Origin: an uncultured Rhizobiaceae bacterium
GTDB taxonomy: Bacteria; Pseudomonadota; Alphaproteobacteria; Rhizobiales; Rhizobiaceae
Reading direction: 5' to 3'
NCBI GenBank assembly: GCA_958296345.1
Contig: CATQIJ010000013.1
Location: 248,001 to 312,000, forward strand
Length of the DNA: 64,000 bases
Shown here: piece by piece, positions 9,658 to 19,081 of the stretch
How the letters are laid out: each line of letters opens with the position of its first letter
Position numbering within the stretch: the stretch's first letter is position 1
Notes under the pieces: model-generated
What the model saw: only the letters and a program-made list of their open reading frames with translations
Told to the model about the DNA's origin: nothing
The model's database searches: none
Made by a program: the position numbers and the translations under genes

Positions 9658-10494
9658 ATGTCCCTACAAGCAACCATCGAAGCGGCTTTTGAAGATCGTG
9701 ACAACATCAGCATTTCTACACAAGGTGAAGTACGTGAAGCAGTTGAGGAGGCGTTAAATCTGCTTGATAGCGGTCAAGCTCGCGTTGCAGAACGTGGCGC
9801 TGATGGTACATGGATCGTAAACCAGTGGCTTAAACAAGCGGTGCTTTTATCATTCCGTCTAAATGACATGAAAGTCATGGATGGTGGCACTGATGGTGCA
9901 ACTTGGTGGGATAAGGTTCCTTCCAAATTTGAAGGTTGGGGCGAAAATCAATTCCGTGAAGCTGGATTCCGTGCAGTACCTGGCTCAATCTGTCGTCACG
10001 CTGCTTACATCGGCAAGAACGTTGTTCTTATGCCATCGTTTGTAAACCTTGGTGCTTATGTAGATGATGGCTCTATGGTCGATGGCTGGGCAACAGTTGG
10101 CTCATGTGCGCAAATTGGTAAGAACGTTCACCTATCAGGCGGCGTTGGCATTGGCGGCGTTCTTGAACCGCTACAAGCTGGCCCAACGATCATTGAAGAT
10201 AATTGCTTTATTGGTGCTCGTTCAGAAGTTGTTGAAGGTTGTATTATCCGCGAGGGTTCTGTTTTGGGCATGGGCGTTTATATTGGTCAATCAACCAAAA
10301 TCGTGAACCGTGCAACTGGCGAAATAACTTATGGCGAAGTACCACCTTACTCAGTGGTTGTCGCAGGTTCGATGCCTAGTAAGCCAATGGGTAACGGTGA
10401 AGTTGGGCCAAATTTATATTGCGCAGTTATTGTTAAAACAGTGGATGAGCGTACGCGTTCTAAGACTGGCATTAATGAGCTATTGAGAGATTAA
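9658..10494 (+). CDS. dapD: 2,3,4,5-tetrahydropyridine-2,6-dicarboxylate N-succinyltransferase
   Basis: DapD transfers succinate from succinyl-CoA to tetrahydrodipicolinate in the succinylase branch of lysine and meso-diaminopimelate synthesis, so it feeds peptidoglycan. The product is 278 residues. The N-terminal helical domain is followed by hexapeptide repeats forming a left-handed beta helix (about 105-225; [30 protein letters not shown]). I use ATG 9658 with GGAGTAAC just upstream; the frame opening at 9586 adds 24 residues not seen in DapD. dapE, often next in Rhizobiales, is not here. The next frame follows after one codon. Confidence 0.97.
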   Translation: MSLQATIEAAFEDRDNISISTQGEVREAVEEALNLLDSGQARVAERGADGTWIVNQWLKQAVLLSFRLNDMKVMDGGTDGATWWDKVPSKFEGWGENQFREAGFRAVPGSICRHAAYIGKNVVLMPSFVNLGAYVDDGSMVDGWATVGSCAQIGKNVHLSGGVGIGGVLEPLQAGPTIIEDNCFIGARSEVVEGCIIREGSVLGMGVYIGQSTKIVNRATGEITYGEVPPYSVVVAGSMPSKPMGNGEVGPNLYCAVIVKTVDERTRSKTGINELLRD

Positions 10495-10497
10495 TCT

Positions 10498-10917
10498 ATT
10501 TCAAAATTAAAGCGATATACTTCCTTCAAAGGGCGTCTAAGCCGCTCGCAATATTGGATCATGAGTACTCGTTTCAGTATGGTGTGGGTAATACTCTTCT
10601 TTGGCGTTTTGTTTATACCCACATCATTAAGATCGCTAGCTTTGATACTAGCAGCTATTTTGCTCGTTATAACCTTGTTTGTGCAACTTTCCATTATGGT
10701 CAGAAGAATGCATGACCTGAATTGGTCGAGCCTTTGGCTGCTTATTATTATCCCGATTTATTTGTTTTCCACATCTACTATTGAGACAACAAGCGATGAT
10801 GCTCTTTTGATATTTGCATCCATCGGCGTTTTGCTGACCCTCTTGATTTCAGCTTTTCTTGGCTTCAAGAAAGGCGCTGATGGGCCAAATAAATATGGCC
10901 AAGACCCACTCTGCTAA
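10498..10917 (+). CDS. DUF805 membrane protein with probable ATT start
   Basis: A small membrane protein of the DUF805 family, about 139 residues if translation starts at ATT 10498. The first ATG (10561) would remove the family's N-terminal motif, but that motif is encoded in frame upstream: residues 5-20 read KRYTSFKGRLSRSQYW. Between the dapD stop (10492-10494) and ATG 10561 there is no ATG, GTG or TTG in this frame. The only near-cognate start before the motif is ATT 10498, with GAGAG nine bases upstream. Three or four hydrophobic helices follow, then RRMHDLNWS and the C-terminal GPNKYGQDPL signature. Function is unknown. A paralogue lies directly downstream. Confidence 0.75.
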   Translation: MSKLKRYTSFKGRLSRSQYWIMSTRFSMVWVILFFGVLFIPTSLRSLALILAAILLVITLFVQLSIMVRRMHDLNWSSLWLLIIIPIYLFSTSTIETTSDDALLIFASIGVLLTLLISAFLGFKKGADGPNKYGQDPLC

Positions 10918-10989
10918 CATGTTTTTTACTTAGAACTAACTTATGGTAATCTTTTGTCATTAAAAGAATCACGTCGAAAGGGAAGTTTA

Positions 10990-11367
10990 ATGGAATTATT
11001 TTTATCACTTAACGGACGTATTGGACGCGGGAAGTGGTGGCTTGCTACAATCATATTAACAATCGCCATTATAATACTTACATTCATTATCATAGCTATG
11101 ATGTCAGGATCGTTTGAATCAAGTTTAGACCCAGTGACAGGTATGCCGCCTATTGGAACTTTATTACTTATCTATATTCCAAGCTTACTATCCATTTGGC
11201 CTTCCATTTGCATATCAGGGAGGCGTTATCATGATCGAAATAAATCAGCGTGGTGGTTGATGATTGCATTCATTCCACTAATTGGCGCTATTTGGATGAT
11301 TATCGAACTAGGCTTTCTACGCGGAACAGAGGGTTCTAATGATTTTGGTCAAGACCCTTTAGGTTAA
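10990..11367 (+). CDS. DUF805 membrane protein
   Basis: A 125-residue DUF805 paralogue of the preceding gene. It starts with [17 protein letters not shown], the family's N-terminal motif, has hydrophobic segments near residues 18-40, 58-78 and 92-112, and shows [14 protein letters not shown] and the C-terminal [10 protein letters not shown] signature. I start at ATG 10990 because AAAGGGAAG lies 7-15 bases upstream; the longer frame from 10954 adds a basic, unconserved stretch. DUF805 proteins have no established role. The stop overlaps the end of convergent pyrC by four bases. Confidence 0.85.
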   Translation: MELFLSLNGRIGRGKWWLATIILTIAIIILTFIIIAMMSGSFESSLDPVTGMPPIGTLLLIYIPSLLSIWPSICISGRRYHDRNKSAWWLMIAFIPLIGAIWMIIELGFLRGTEGSNDFGQDPLG

Positions 11368-12401
11368 ACCACTTCCCAGTGTAGTGGATACATTGGATCA
11401 AATACAGTGACACTACCAGCGCCAGTTTCTATTTTCTCAGGAAATGAAACTGGCGTTTTTTGTTTTTGTAGCGTGATGGTTTCTTGATTGGGATCTAGCC
11501 CATAAAATGAAGGGCCATTTAGAGATGCGAAGTTCTCTAACTTATCGAGTGCGCCTTCTTCTTCAAATACGTGCGCCAAACAAGACATGGTATTAATCGA
11601 AGTGAAACAACCAGCGCATCCACAAGCTTGAAGCTTTAAGGGGTCTGTATGGGGTGCAGAATCTGTTCCCAAGAAAAACGTCTTATCACCAGATGTTGCT
11701 GCTTTTCTCAAGGCAACCCGATGCTCTTCGCGCTTAGCAACAGGTAGACAATAATAGTGCGGGCGTATGCCTCCAGCTAGAATTGCATTACGGTTGATAA
11801 TGAGATGATGCGTTGTGATTGTTGCACCTAAATTATCACCGCCAGAACGTGCGTAATCAACACCCTGCTTTGTTGTGACATGTTCCATCACAACGCGTAG
11901 CTCTGGCACGCGTTTGCGCAATGGATCAAGGACTGTTTCAATGAAGACAGCTTCACGATCAAAGATATCAATATCATTGCTTGTTACTTCACCATGGACA
12001 CAAAGAGGCATGCCGATTTCTGCCATTTTCTCAAGCACAGGCATAACATTATCAAAATTACTAACACCGCTATCAGAGTTTGTTGTTGCCCCAGCAGGAT
12101 AAAGCTTAAGAGAAGTTACTAATCCAGAAGCATGTCCAGCCACTACATCTGCTGGATCCGTATTCTCTGTGAGGTAAAGTGCCATTAGAGGCGTGAAATC
12201 CATACCGTCTGGCAAGGCTTTCATAATCCGCTCACGATATGCAGTAGCATCTTTGGTGGTCACCACTGGCGGCACAAGATTAGGCATAATTATCGCGCGG
12301 GCGAAGTCTTTCGCAGAATGAGCAATCACCCCCTCTAGCATTTCACCATCACGCAAATGCAAGTGCCAATCGTCTGGGCGTTTAATCGTGAGTGAGGCCA
12401 T
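11364..12401 (-). CDS. pyrC: Dihydroorotase (class II type)
   Basis: PyrC cyclises carbamoyl aspartate to dihydroorotate in pyrimidine synthesis. It is a 345-residue amidohydrolase. The metal-binding HLHLRD motif is at residues 13-18. A conserved Lys for carbamylation lies in [13 protein letters not shown], further His ligands in CVHGEV and MEHVTT, and the catalytic Asp in GTDSAPH. Length and motifs match the E. coli-type monofunctional enzyme. I use the ATG at 12401; the frame opens two codons earlier at TTG. It is divergent from the PPOX flavoprotein and convergent with DUF805. Confidence 0.96.
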   Translation of the reverse strand: MASLTIKRPDDWHLHLRDGEMLEGVIAHSAKDFARAIIMPNLVPPVVTTKDATAYRERIMKALPDGMDFTPLMALYLTENTDPADVVAGHASGLVTSLKLYPAGATTNSDSGVSNFDNVMPVLEKMAEIGMPLCVHGEVTSNDIDIFDREAVFIETVLDPLRKRVPELRVVMEHVTTKQGVDYARSGGDNLGATITTHHLIINRNAILAGGIRPHYYCLPVAKREEHRVALRKAATSGDKTFFLGTDSAPHTDPLKLQACGCAGCFTSINTMSCLAHVFEEEGALDKLENFASLNGPSFYGLDPNQETITLQKQKTPVSFPEKIETGAGSVTVFDPMYPLHWEVV

Positions 12402-12483
12402 GTGCAAATCCTGAAAAATCGGTTATGTCTTTTGTAAACATACTGAGCATCTTTTTCAAACCAGAATAAGGAACGTCCCCCAC

Positions 12484-13098
12484 ATGAACAATCGGATTGA
12501 AACTATTGAGGAACTGGAATCATTATACGGTAACGTTGGGCAGGCTTCTCTTGTCAAAGAAGCGCCGCAAATTATCCCTCAATATCGTAGTTTCATAGAG
12601 CAATCACCCTTTTGTAGTTTGGCGACCACAGGCCCAGAAGGGCTAGATTGTAGTCCGCGCGGGGATGTTCCAGGCTTTATTCGTGTTCATGATGACCGCA
12701 CTTTGATGATGCCTGATCGGCGCGGGAATAATCGATGTGATTCACTTAAGAATATTCTTCGCGACCCTAAAATTGCACTTTGTTTTTTAATACCGGGTTC
12801 GAGAACTACCCTACGTGTGAATGGAGAGGCTTATTTATCCGTTGATCCGGAATTAAAATCCTCTTTTGCCGAGCAGAGCAAAGAGCCTCGCTCCATAATT
12901 ATCATAAAAACTCATGCCGTTTATTTTCAGTGTGGGCGGGCAATTGTTCGCTCGAAGCTTTGGGAAAAAGACACACAGGTTGATCCATCAAAGTTACCAA
13001 CACCAGGCGAAGTACTTGCTTATCTTTCCGACAATGAAATTGGTGGAAAACAATATGACGAAGAGTGGGACGGACGTGCTAATAAAACAATGTGGTAA
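12484..13098 (+). CDS. Pyridoxamine 5'-phosphate oxidase-family FMN protein (MSMEG_1061-like)
   Basis: A 204-residue cytoplasmic protein with a split-barrel FMN-binding fold. The segment CSLATTGPEGLDCSPRGD (residues 44-61) is typical of the MSMEG_1061-type subgroup, and PDRRGNNRCDSLKNI and SRTTLRVNGEA follow. Members bind FMN or F420 and are poorly characterised; an oxidoreductase role is plausible but unproven. The gene has its own promoter region opposite pyrC. Confidence 0.85.
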   Translation: MNNRIETIEELESLYGNVGQASLVKEAPQIIPQYRSFIEQSPFCSLATTGPEGLDCSPRGDVPGFIRVHDDRTLMMPDRRGNNRCDSLKNILRDPKIALCFLIPGSRTTLRVNGEAYLSVDPELKSSFAEQSKEPRSIIIIKTHAVYFQCGRAIVRSKLWEKDTQVDPSKLPTPGEVLAYLSDNEIGGKQYDEEWDGRANKTMW

Positions 13099-13140
13099 AT
13101 ATCAATTGCCTTTCTAGAGCGAGCACATAAGAGTCACTTG

Positions 13141-13740
13141 ATGAACTTCTTTATACAAACCATATCTAATATCTTCAAAGTTTTTGTCCTCATCGTAAAA
13201 GGGGATGAAAAAGCTAATGCTTATATTCAAATTTCACAGGCCCATTGGCTTTTATCCTGGCTCATAATGATTGCGGGCAGCTTAATCTATCTAGTCTATT
13301 TACCCAGCGCTTTTGTTTCGAATATTAATCAAGAATATATTCCAAAAGATGCTAATTATGCTGACTTCAAATCTGCCAATATGTTCTCATTAATATTTAC
13401 ACTATTTGCTGGGTATCTGATTGTTTATGTGCTGGCCAAGCTTTTAGAATCTTCTGAAGACATACGCCGTTATATAATTTCTCAAAACTGGGTATTCTTA
13501 ATTAGCATTACCTTGATGGCGCCGCTATCGATAAGTCTTTCAGTTGAGAATAGCATCTTTGTAAGCGTATTAATCTTCATCTTCATGTTCATTTTATTCT
13601 TTGCTTATCGAACCTTGAAAATAACTCTTAACATTAATGGCCCTAAGTCATTTATGATTTTACTCGTATTGCTAGTTTTTGAATTGGTCATGGACGAAAT
13701 GATAAATGGCTGGTTTGGCTTAACAATACAGCCTACTTAA
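13141..13740 (+). CDS. Hypothetical multi-pass membrane protein (Yip1-like topology)
   Basis: A membrane protein of about 199 residues with hydrophobic helices at roughly 28-50, 80-102, 115-140, 140-160 and 168-190. After a short N-terminal amphipathic region, the sequence VKGDEKANAYIQISQAHW precedes the first helix, which resembles small alphaproteobacterial Yip1-like proteins. I do not recognise a specific family. I use ATG 13141, just after an in-frame TTG. The gene ends two bases before convergent truA. Confidence 0.6.
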   Translation: MNFFIQTISNIFKVFVLIVKGDEKANAYIQISQAHWLLSWLIMIAGSLIYLVYLPSAFVSNINQEYIPKDANYADFKSANMFSLIFTLFAGYLIVYVLAKLLESSEDIRRYIISQNWVFLISITLMAPLSISLSVENSIFVSVLIFIFMFILFFAYRTLKITLNINGPKSFMILLVLLVFELVMDEMINGWFGLTIQPT

Positions 13741-13742
13741 AT

Positions 13743-14489
13743 TTAATAACCGACCTTCATGAAATAAAGCCCATAAGGCACGGCGACTGGGCCGCATCTT
13801 GTACGATCAAGAGAGTCTCTTGCGTCAATCAAATCTTGCTTTGACCATTTGCCATCACCAACTAATCGCAACGTTCCTGCAAACGATCTAATTTGATTGT
13901 GAAGAAACCCACGTGCTTCTGCGATGATTTCTATTTCTGTTTCGCTGACACGGTTTACATCAAGCTTATCAAGCGTGCGAATGGGTGATTTAGCCTGACA
14001 ATCGGTAGAGCGAAATGTTGTGAAATCATGTTTGCCCACCAACTCTTGCGCCGCATCATGCATGGCATCCACATCAAGCGGAAAGCGAATCCACAGTGCA
14101 CGCTGTAAATCTACTGTTAGAGGCGCACGTCTATTAATGATGCGATATTTATAAGACCTAAACTTTGCGGAGAACCTTGCATCAAAATCATCAGCGGCTT
14201 CTTCGACTTTTATCACAGCAATTGGATGGCCTTCTAATTTCAACAGCCCATTCGTTGCTTCTTGTATTTTATCAGCCTTCCAAACCTTTTCAAAATCAAC
14301 ATGGATAACTTGCCCGCGCGCATGTACGCCCGCATCAGTTCGCCCTGCCCCGAAGACCACAACTTCATGCTGAGCAAATTGTGTCATAGCTTTTTCGATA
14401 GCAGCTTGAACAGTCGGTAAGCCTTCTTGTCGCTGCCAGCCGCGATAGGGCATTCCATCATATTCTATTATGAGCTTGTAACGTGGCAC
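13743..14489 (-). CDS. truA: tRNA pseudouridine(38-40) synthase
   Basis: TruA isomerises uridines 38-40 in the tRNA anticodon stem. The product is 248 residues with the catalytic Asp in GAGRTDAGVHARGQV (D52). The conserved YDGMPYRGWQRQ lies near the N-terminus and RGFLHNQIRS near residue 197. Length and motifs are normal. It lies downstream of fmt and a small membrane-protein gene on the same strand, the conserved def-fmt-truA order. Confidence 0.97.
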   Translation of the reverse strand: MPRYKLIIEYDGMPYRGWQRQEGLPTVQAAIEKAMTQFAQHEVVVFGAGRTDAGVHARGQVIHVDFEKVWKADKIQEATNGLLKLEGHPIAVIKVEEAADDFDARFSAKFRSYKYRIINRRAPLTVDLQRALWIRFPLDVDAMHDAAQELVGKHDFTTFRSTDCQAKSPIRTLDKLDVNRVSETEIEIIAEARGFLHNQIRSFAGTLRLVGDGKWSKQDLIDARDSLDRTRCGPVAVPYGLYFMKVGY

Positions 14490-14494
14490 GTAAT

Positions 14495-15058
14495 TTAATC
14501 CTGCAAACTTAAATATGAATTATACAGTACGAAACCTGCAAAAACTAATAGAAGCATTTTTGCGAAATACTGAAACCATTTCATCTTCCAAAGTGGGCGA
14601 AGAATTGCGGCGAATACTCCATGTGCGAAATGATGGAAAGAAAAAAATGCCAAGAAGAAACCTATTACACCCATCATCATACTCACCCCTTCGGGAAGAG
14701 CAGTATCAAATGTAGCCCATGCGGAAATCATTAAGGCAAGACCTACAATCAACATTAGTAGAGCTGTTAATGAAGCGCTTAAAAAACCTTCAGGTTCGGC
14801 TTTTCCTGAAATGATTTCTTTTTCGCGATCGCCAACTAATGTGTTTGATAAATATTGTATGCCAATGCCCATAGCGATAAAGCAAAGCATGAATCCTAAG
14901 AAGCCAATTAAATAAGACTGGCTTTCTGATAAAAATGTTTCAAAACCCTTAAAGGCCAGAATGAGTAAAATAATACCTGCTACCAGAATATAAACCCAAG
15001 TCCCTCGACCGAATAGTTTTTCCCAGATGGTAGGAGGGTTTTTAACTTCGTTAGTCAT
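14495..15058 (-). CDS. Hypothetical membrane protein between fmt and truA
   Basis: A 187-residue membrane protein with five clear hydrophobic segments (about 20-38, 47-68, 90-112, 122-140 and 162-182). Its soluble N-terminus is short ([14 protein letters not shown]) and the second loop is charged. I do not recognise the family. Its start overlaps the fmt stop by four bases (ATGA) and truA starts five bases after its end, so it is embedded in the def-fmt-truA operon. Such tight spacing supports a real, translated gene. Confidence 0.7.
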   Translation of the reverse strand: MTNEVKNPPTIWEKLFGRGTWVYILVAGIILLILAFKGFETFLSESQSYLIGFLGFMLCFIAMGIGIQYLSNTLVGDREKEIISGKAEPEGFLSASLTALLMLIVGLALMISAWATFDTALPEGVSMMMGVIGFFLAFFSFHHFAHGVFAAILRPLWKMKWFQYFAKMLLLVFAGFVLYNSYLSLQD

Positions 15059-15987
15059 GATAAAACTTCGCTGACAGTAAGCTTGTTACCACGCAAAAAT
15101 TCTTCTGCTGATTGTGCTTGCTTGCCAGCACGTTGTACGCGAGTGAGTTTTACAGAACCTTCACCGCAATATATCGTCAAATCATCAAAAATCGCTCCAT
15201 GAGCACCTGAACTATTTGCAAGTTTGGAGTTCAAGACTTTCACACGTTGCAGTTTTCCGCCCAGCTCCATCTCGCACCATGCACCCGGAAACGGTGAAAG
15301 ACCACGAATATGATTATGAACTTCTTGTGCAGGTTTTGACCAATCAATGCGGCTTTCTGATTTTTCAATTTTACTGGCATAAACCACGCCGCCTTCTGAT
15401 TGCTCAGTTAGTGTAAGGCTACCCTGTTCTAAAGCACTGACCGCTGTTACCATCATTTCTGCAGTCAATTGCGAAAGTACGTCGTGTAACTCGCCTGTTG
15501 TCATATTTTCAGTAATTACTATTTTTTCTGAAAGCCCGATTGGCCCCGTATCAAGACCAACATCCATCTTCATGATATTAACGCCAGTCTCTTTATCACC
15601 CGCCATTATCGCACGTTGTAATGGGGCTGCACCACGCCAACGCGGGAGCAGTGAAGCATGACCATTATAACAACCAAGCCTTGGGGCATCCAAAACCGCT
15701 TTTGGTAAAAGAAGACCGTAAGCAATGACGATTGCTACATCGGCTTTGAGATCAGTAAACTTCTGCTGTTCTTCCTCAGACTTCAAGCTCTCAGGTGTAA
15801 ATACTGGGATACCAAAATCTTCTGCTTTTTCATGTACGGGTGATTTTTTAAGTTCTAATCCACGTCTACCCGCTGGCCTTGGGGGTTGTGAATAACAGGC
15901 AACCATCTCATGGCCTTGTTCAACTAACGCAACCAACGAGGGCACTGAAAAATCTGGCGTTCCCATGAAAACGATGCGAAGTGACAT
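15055..15987 (-). CDS. fmt: Methionyl-tRNA formyltransferase
   Basis: Fmt formylates initiator Met-tRNA using 10-formyl-THF. The product is 310 residues. The N-terminal formyl_transf domain begins [15 protein letters not shown]. The catalytic Asn and His lie in [16 protein letters not shown] (N108, H110), and the catalytic Asp in [10 protein letters not shown]. The C-terminal tRNA-binding domain (about 205-310) contains [12 protein letters not shown]. It sits 28 bases downstream of def on the same strand, the usual pairing, since Def removes the group that Fmt adds. Confidence 0.97.
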   Translation of the reverse strand: MSLRIVFMGTPDFSVPSLVALVEQGHEMVACYSQPPRPAGRRGLELKKSPVHEKAEDFGIPVFTPESLKSEEEQQKFTDLKADVAIVIAYGLLLPKAVLDAPRLGCYNGHASLLPRWRGAAPLQRAIMAGDKETGVNIMKMDVGLDTGPIGLSEKIVITENMTTGELHDVLSQLTAEMMVTAVSALEQGSLTLTEQSEGGVVYASKIEKSESRIDWSKPAQEVHNHIRGLSPFPGAWCEMELGGKLQRVKVLNSKLANSSGAHGAIFDDLTIYCGEGSVKLTRVQRAGKQAQSAEEFLRGNKLTVSEVLS

Positions 15988-16015
15988 AGGGCTTACCCTT
16001 TATTAGACGAGTAGG

Positions 16016-16609
16016 TTATAAAATGAGTGGGCTAGCTTGCCCTTTGCCTGATTGTTTGGCAACTTTGGTAAATTTTTTAACGACCATATCACGCTTGAGC
16101 TTAGAAATATGATCGATGAACAGCTCGCCATTTAAGTGATCTATCTCATGTTGCAAGCACGTTGATAAGAGACCTTCAGCCTTTATAACTTGACCTTTGC
16201 CTTCGCGGTCAATGTATTTAACCACGCAACCAGCTGGGCGCTCTACATCGGCGTAATAATCAGGAATTGATAGACAACCTTCTTCATAGCTTGAGGGCTC
16301 GTCTGCATATTCAACTATTTCAGGATTAATCAAAAAGATTGGGTTACGACTTGCTTCATCCGAAGGTTCATCATCGCGCTGTGGCTCATCGCCCTCTTCT
16401 TCAGATTTAGCACGTTGATCGCAGTCAACTACCACCACACGTAATGGCAGTGCAATTTGAATGCCTGCAAGTCCAATGCCAGGAGCTGCGTACATGGTCT
16501 CAGCCATATCATCGAGCATCTTTAAAAGCTCAGGGCTAATCTGCTCCACGGGCTGGGATGCTTTGCGAAGGATAGGGTCGGGAATATTGATAATTTCTCT
16601 AACGGCCAT
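16016..16609 (-). CDS. def: Peptide deformylase
   Basis: Def removes the N-formyl group from nascent proteins. The three metal-site motifs are present: GIGLAGIQ (canonical GxGLAAxQ with one Ala to Gly change), EGCLSIP and QHEIDHLNG. The protein is about 197 residues, longer than usual, because a strongly acidic insert rich in Glu and Asp (about residues 68-88) sits between VVVDCDQ and [11 protein letters not shown] start at ATG 16609 ([11 protein letters not shown]); the longer frame adds seven residues. def, fmt, the membrane protein gene and truA appear to form one operon. Confidence 0.94.
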   Translation of the reverse strand: MAVREIINIPDPILRKASQPVEQISPELLKMLDDMAETMYAAPGIGLAGIQIALPLRVVVVDCDQRAKSEEEGDEPQRDDEPSDEASRNPIFLINPEIVEYADEPSSYEEGCLSIPDYYADVERPAGCVVKYIDREGKGQVIKAEGLLSTCLQHEIDHLNGELFIDHISKLKRDMVVKKFTKVAKQSGKGQASPLIL

Positions 16610-16716
16610 AGGGACGAGATAAGCAATCAAAAGCTTTGCGTCAACACCAAGTCGTAAGGAATAAAGTTTCTTGTTTTGTTCTTTTTATAAAAAGCAGAAT
16701 CGGTTATGGTCTTCGC

Positions 16717-17922
16717 ATGACATTAACACAAGAACTAAACGCGCTTTTTAACCAGCCTTATGTAACGCTTGGCTCAAACACTTTCACCCTTGGGCAAGTC
16801 GTTTTAATTGTACTTGCAGCGCTTGCACTTCTGTTTGTCTATTATATTTTTTCATCTATTAAATCAGGCAAGCGCCGTGCAGCAAATGAAGCAGCTGCGT
16901 TAGAACGTGCACGGCATGCTGAGGAACGTATGGTGCAATTAGTTGAGAGCCAAAACGAGCTGACAGGCCGTATGCAAGAACTAGGCTCTAATCTTGTCAA
17001 TCGCCAATCTGAACTGGGCACAGCCGTCAATCAACGTCTGGACGCAATGGGCGGGCGCATTGGGCAATCAATTACCGATACTACCAAGAACACACAAGAA
17101 AGCTTAGCCAAATTACAAGAACGCCTCGCCGTGATTGATAAGGCGCAAGACAATATTACTGGCCTTGCTGGACAAGTGGTGGAACTGCAAAACATTTTAT
17201 CCAACAAACAAACACGCGGCGCTTTTGGCGAAGGGCGCATGAAGGCGATTATTCAAGATGGTCTGCCAATGGGCGCTTATGAATTTCAGGCAACACTATC
17301 GAACTCATCGCGTCCAGATTGTATCATCCACATGCCAAACGATACGCCAGTTCTGGTGATCGATGCTAAGTTTCCGCTAGAAGCATGGAATGCTATCAGA
17401 GCAGCAGAAAGCCCTGAACGCAGTAAAATTGCTTCTCAAGCATTTAAACGCGATGTGGAAGTTCATATAAAAGCGATTTCAGAGAAGTATTTAATTGCAG
17501 GTGAAACCCAAGACACAGCGTTTATGTTTGTACCATCTGAATCTGTCTTTGCAGAAATTCACGAGAACTTTGAAGGCATCATCCAAAAAGCCCACCGTTC
17601 AAGAGTAGTGATCGTCTCACCATCACTCTTGATGCTTTCGATACAAGTTATTCAGTCCGTTCTGAAAGACACAAGAATGCGCGAGCAAGCCCATCTTATT
17701 CAAGGCGAAGTTATTCGTTTGATGGAAGACGTAGGCCGTCTCGACGACCGTGTCAGAAAACTCGATACGCATTTTAGGCAAGCCCAAAAAGATGTCGATA
17801 TGATTTTAACATCGAGCGATAAAGTAACGAAACGCAGTACGAAGATTTCTGATTTGGATTTTCAAGAAGATAGGGCTGCTGTGGAGGCCGAGACACAGCC
17901 GCGATTGAAGGCTGTGGAGTGA
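16717..17922 (+). CDS. rmuC: DNA recombination protein RmuC
   Basis: RmuC is a putative nuclease-fold protein that limits inversions at short repeats. The product is about 401 residues: an N-terminal membrane helix (about 22-42), a coiled-coil (50-150), then the RmuC domain with the restriction-endonuclease-like core (GAFGEGRMKAIIQD, RPDCIIHMPN, VLVIDAKFPLEAW). I use ATG 16717, as the frame from 16636 adds 27 unconserved residues. It is divergent from def, matching Rhizobiales order. A foreign-looking SIR2 gene starts three bases after its stop. Confidence 0.92.
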   Translation: MTLTQELNALFNQPYVTLGSNTFTLGQVVLIVLAALALLFVYYIFSSIKSGKRRAANEAAALERARHAEERMVQLVESQNELTGRMQELGSNLVNRQSELGTAVNQRLDAMGGRIGQSITDTTKNTQESLAKLQERLAVIDKAQDNITGLAGQVVELQNILSNKQTRGAFGEGRMKAIIQDGLPMGAYEFQATLSNSSRPDCIIHMPNDTPVLVIDAKFPLEAWNAIRAAESPERSKIASQAFKRDVEVHIKAISEKYLIAGETQDTAFMFVPSESVFAEIHENFEGIIQKAHRSRVVIVSPSLLMLSIQVIQSVLKDTRMREQAHLIQGEVIRLMEDVGRLDDRVRKLDTHFRQAQKDVDMILTSSDKVTKRSTKISDLDFQEDRAAVEAETQPRLKAVE

Positions 17923-17925
17923 TAC

Positions 17926-19075
17926 GTGGCAATAACAGATGAAAATACAGTATTAGTTCTTGGTGCAGGCGTTTCTGTTTCATTTGGATTACCTTTAGGC
18001 GGAGAATTGATTAATCAAATTTCATCAATATTGAAAATAGAAAAAAGTATCTTTTTTCAGATGAATCTAGCAATGAAAAAAATTAATACATGCTGCAAAT
18101 CAAGCTAACGCCTACTCAAAAACTCCGATTTACGGAACTGCATTATCTCAATACTATGATTCACCTATAAGAACATTGATTGACACCTATGGAGCTAAAG
18201 AAGTTATAAGTCGCTTAGATAGTCTTAATTTATTACTCCAAGAACAAACATCTGAAACTATTGACGACTTTATCGTAGAAAATTCAGATTATGCTACATT
18301 AACTAAAATCGCAATTGCATCGATATTCATGAAAAATTGCTATTCATTTAAAGATTTCGGACGCACCCCTAAACCGTTTCATAAAAGGCATTATAATTCG
18401 TATGAAAGCGAGCAACCAAATAGAAATTGGATTCACCTACTTATAAATATTATACGCCAAGGAATACGTTCTGGGTCTGTTAGTACGGAAAACAAGGTAA
18501 AAATTATCACATTTAACTATGATACCATCCTTGAATTCGTTCTTGAAAAACAATTTTCAAATACTCAAGCAGGTTATGAAAACTGGGCTAATTATATTGA
18601 TATAATTCATGTCCACGGACAATGCGGATTTATTGAAAACCCTCAAGGAGCCCCTCAAGCTCAATGCCAAAAATGGGCAAATGGCATTCATGTTGTTAAT
18701 GAGGCTGTAATACCTGATGACATTCAAACTAACAGAAAAAAAGCTAAAAAATTAATAGGTGAGGCTAAAGAAATTTATTTTTGTGGCTTCTCTTTTGCAG
18801 CACCAAACTGCCACTTACTTGGACTTGATAGCTTACAAGCAGGTATGGATGGCAATCTTATTTCTGTATGTAATTATGATGGAAATGTTGGAGTTTCGCG
18901 TATTTTAAACAAAATTAGTGACAAAAGCTCTGTTGATTATTCAAATACGATGTACCCACAAATAGGTAGTGGTAGAGTTAAATTTGAACTTGATGAAGCA
19001 TCAGGCTCCCCTGAAAAACCAATCACTGTAGTGGACTGGCTTAAGCTCGGGTATTTAGGCGAATTGCCTGGTTAA
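17926..19075 (+). pseudogene. SIR2-like domain protein, frameshifted
   Basis: A SIR2-like gene split by a frameshift. The first frame (GTG 17926 to 18108) carries the NAD-binding GAGVSVSFGLPLGG motif. The second (to 19075) carries TFNYDTILEFVL, IIHVHGQCGF and IYFCGFSFAAPN, typical of SIR2_2-type proteins. The frames join by removing one A from the A7 run at 18076-18082, giving a protein of about 383 residues. SIR2-like proteins often hydrolyse NAD+ in antiphage defence, but no partner gene is visible, so that role is conjecture. Base use is clearly more AT-rich than rmuC, pointing to acquisition. It may be a true pseudogene or a homopolymer error. Confidence 0.75.
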
Positions 19076-19081
19076 TATCCC

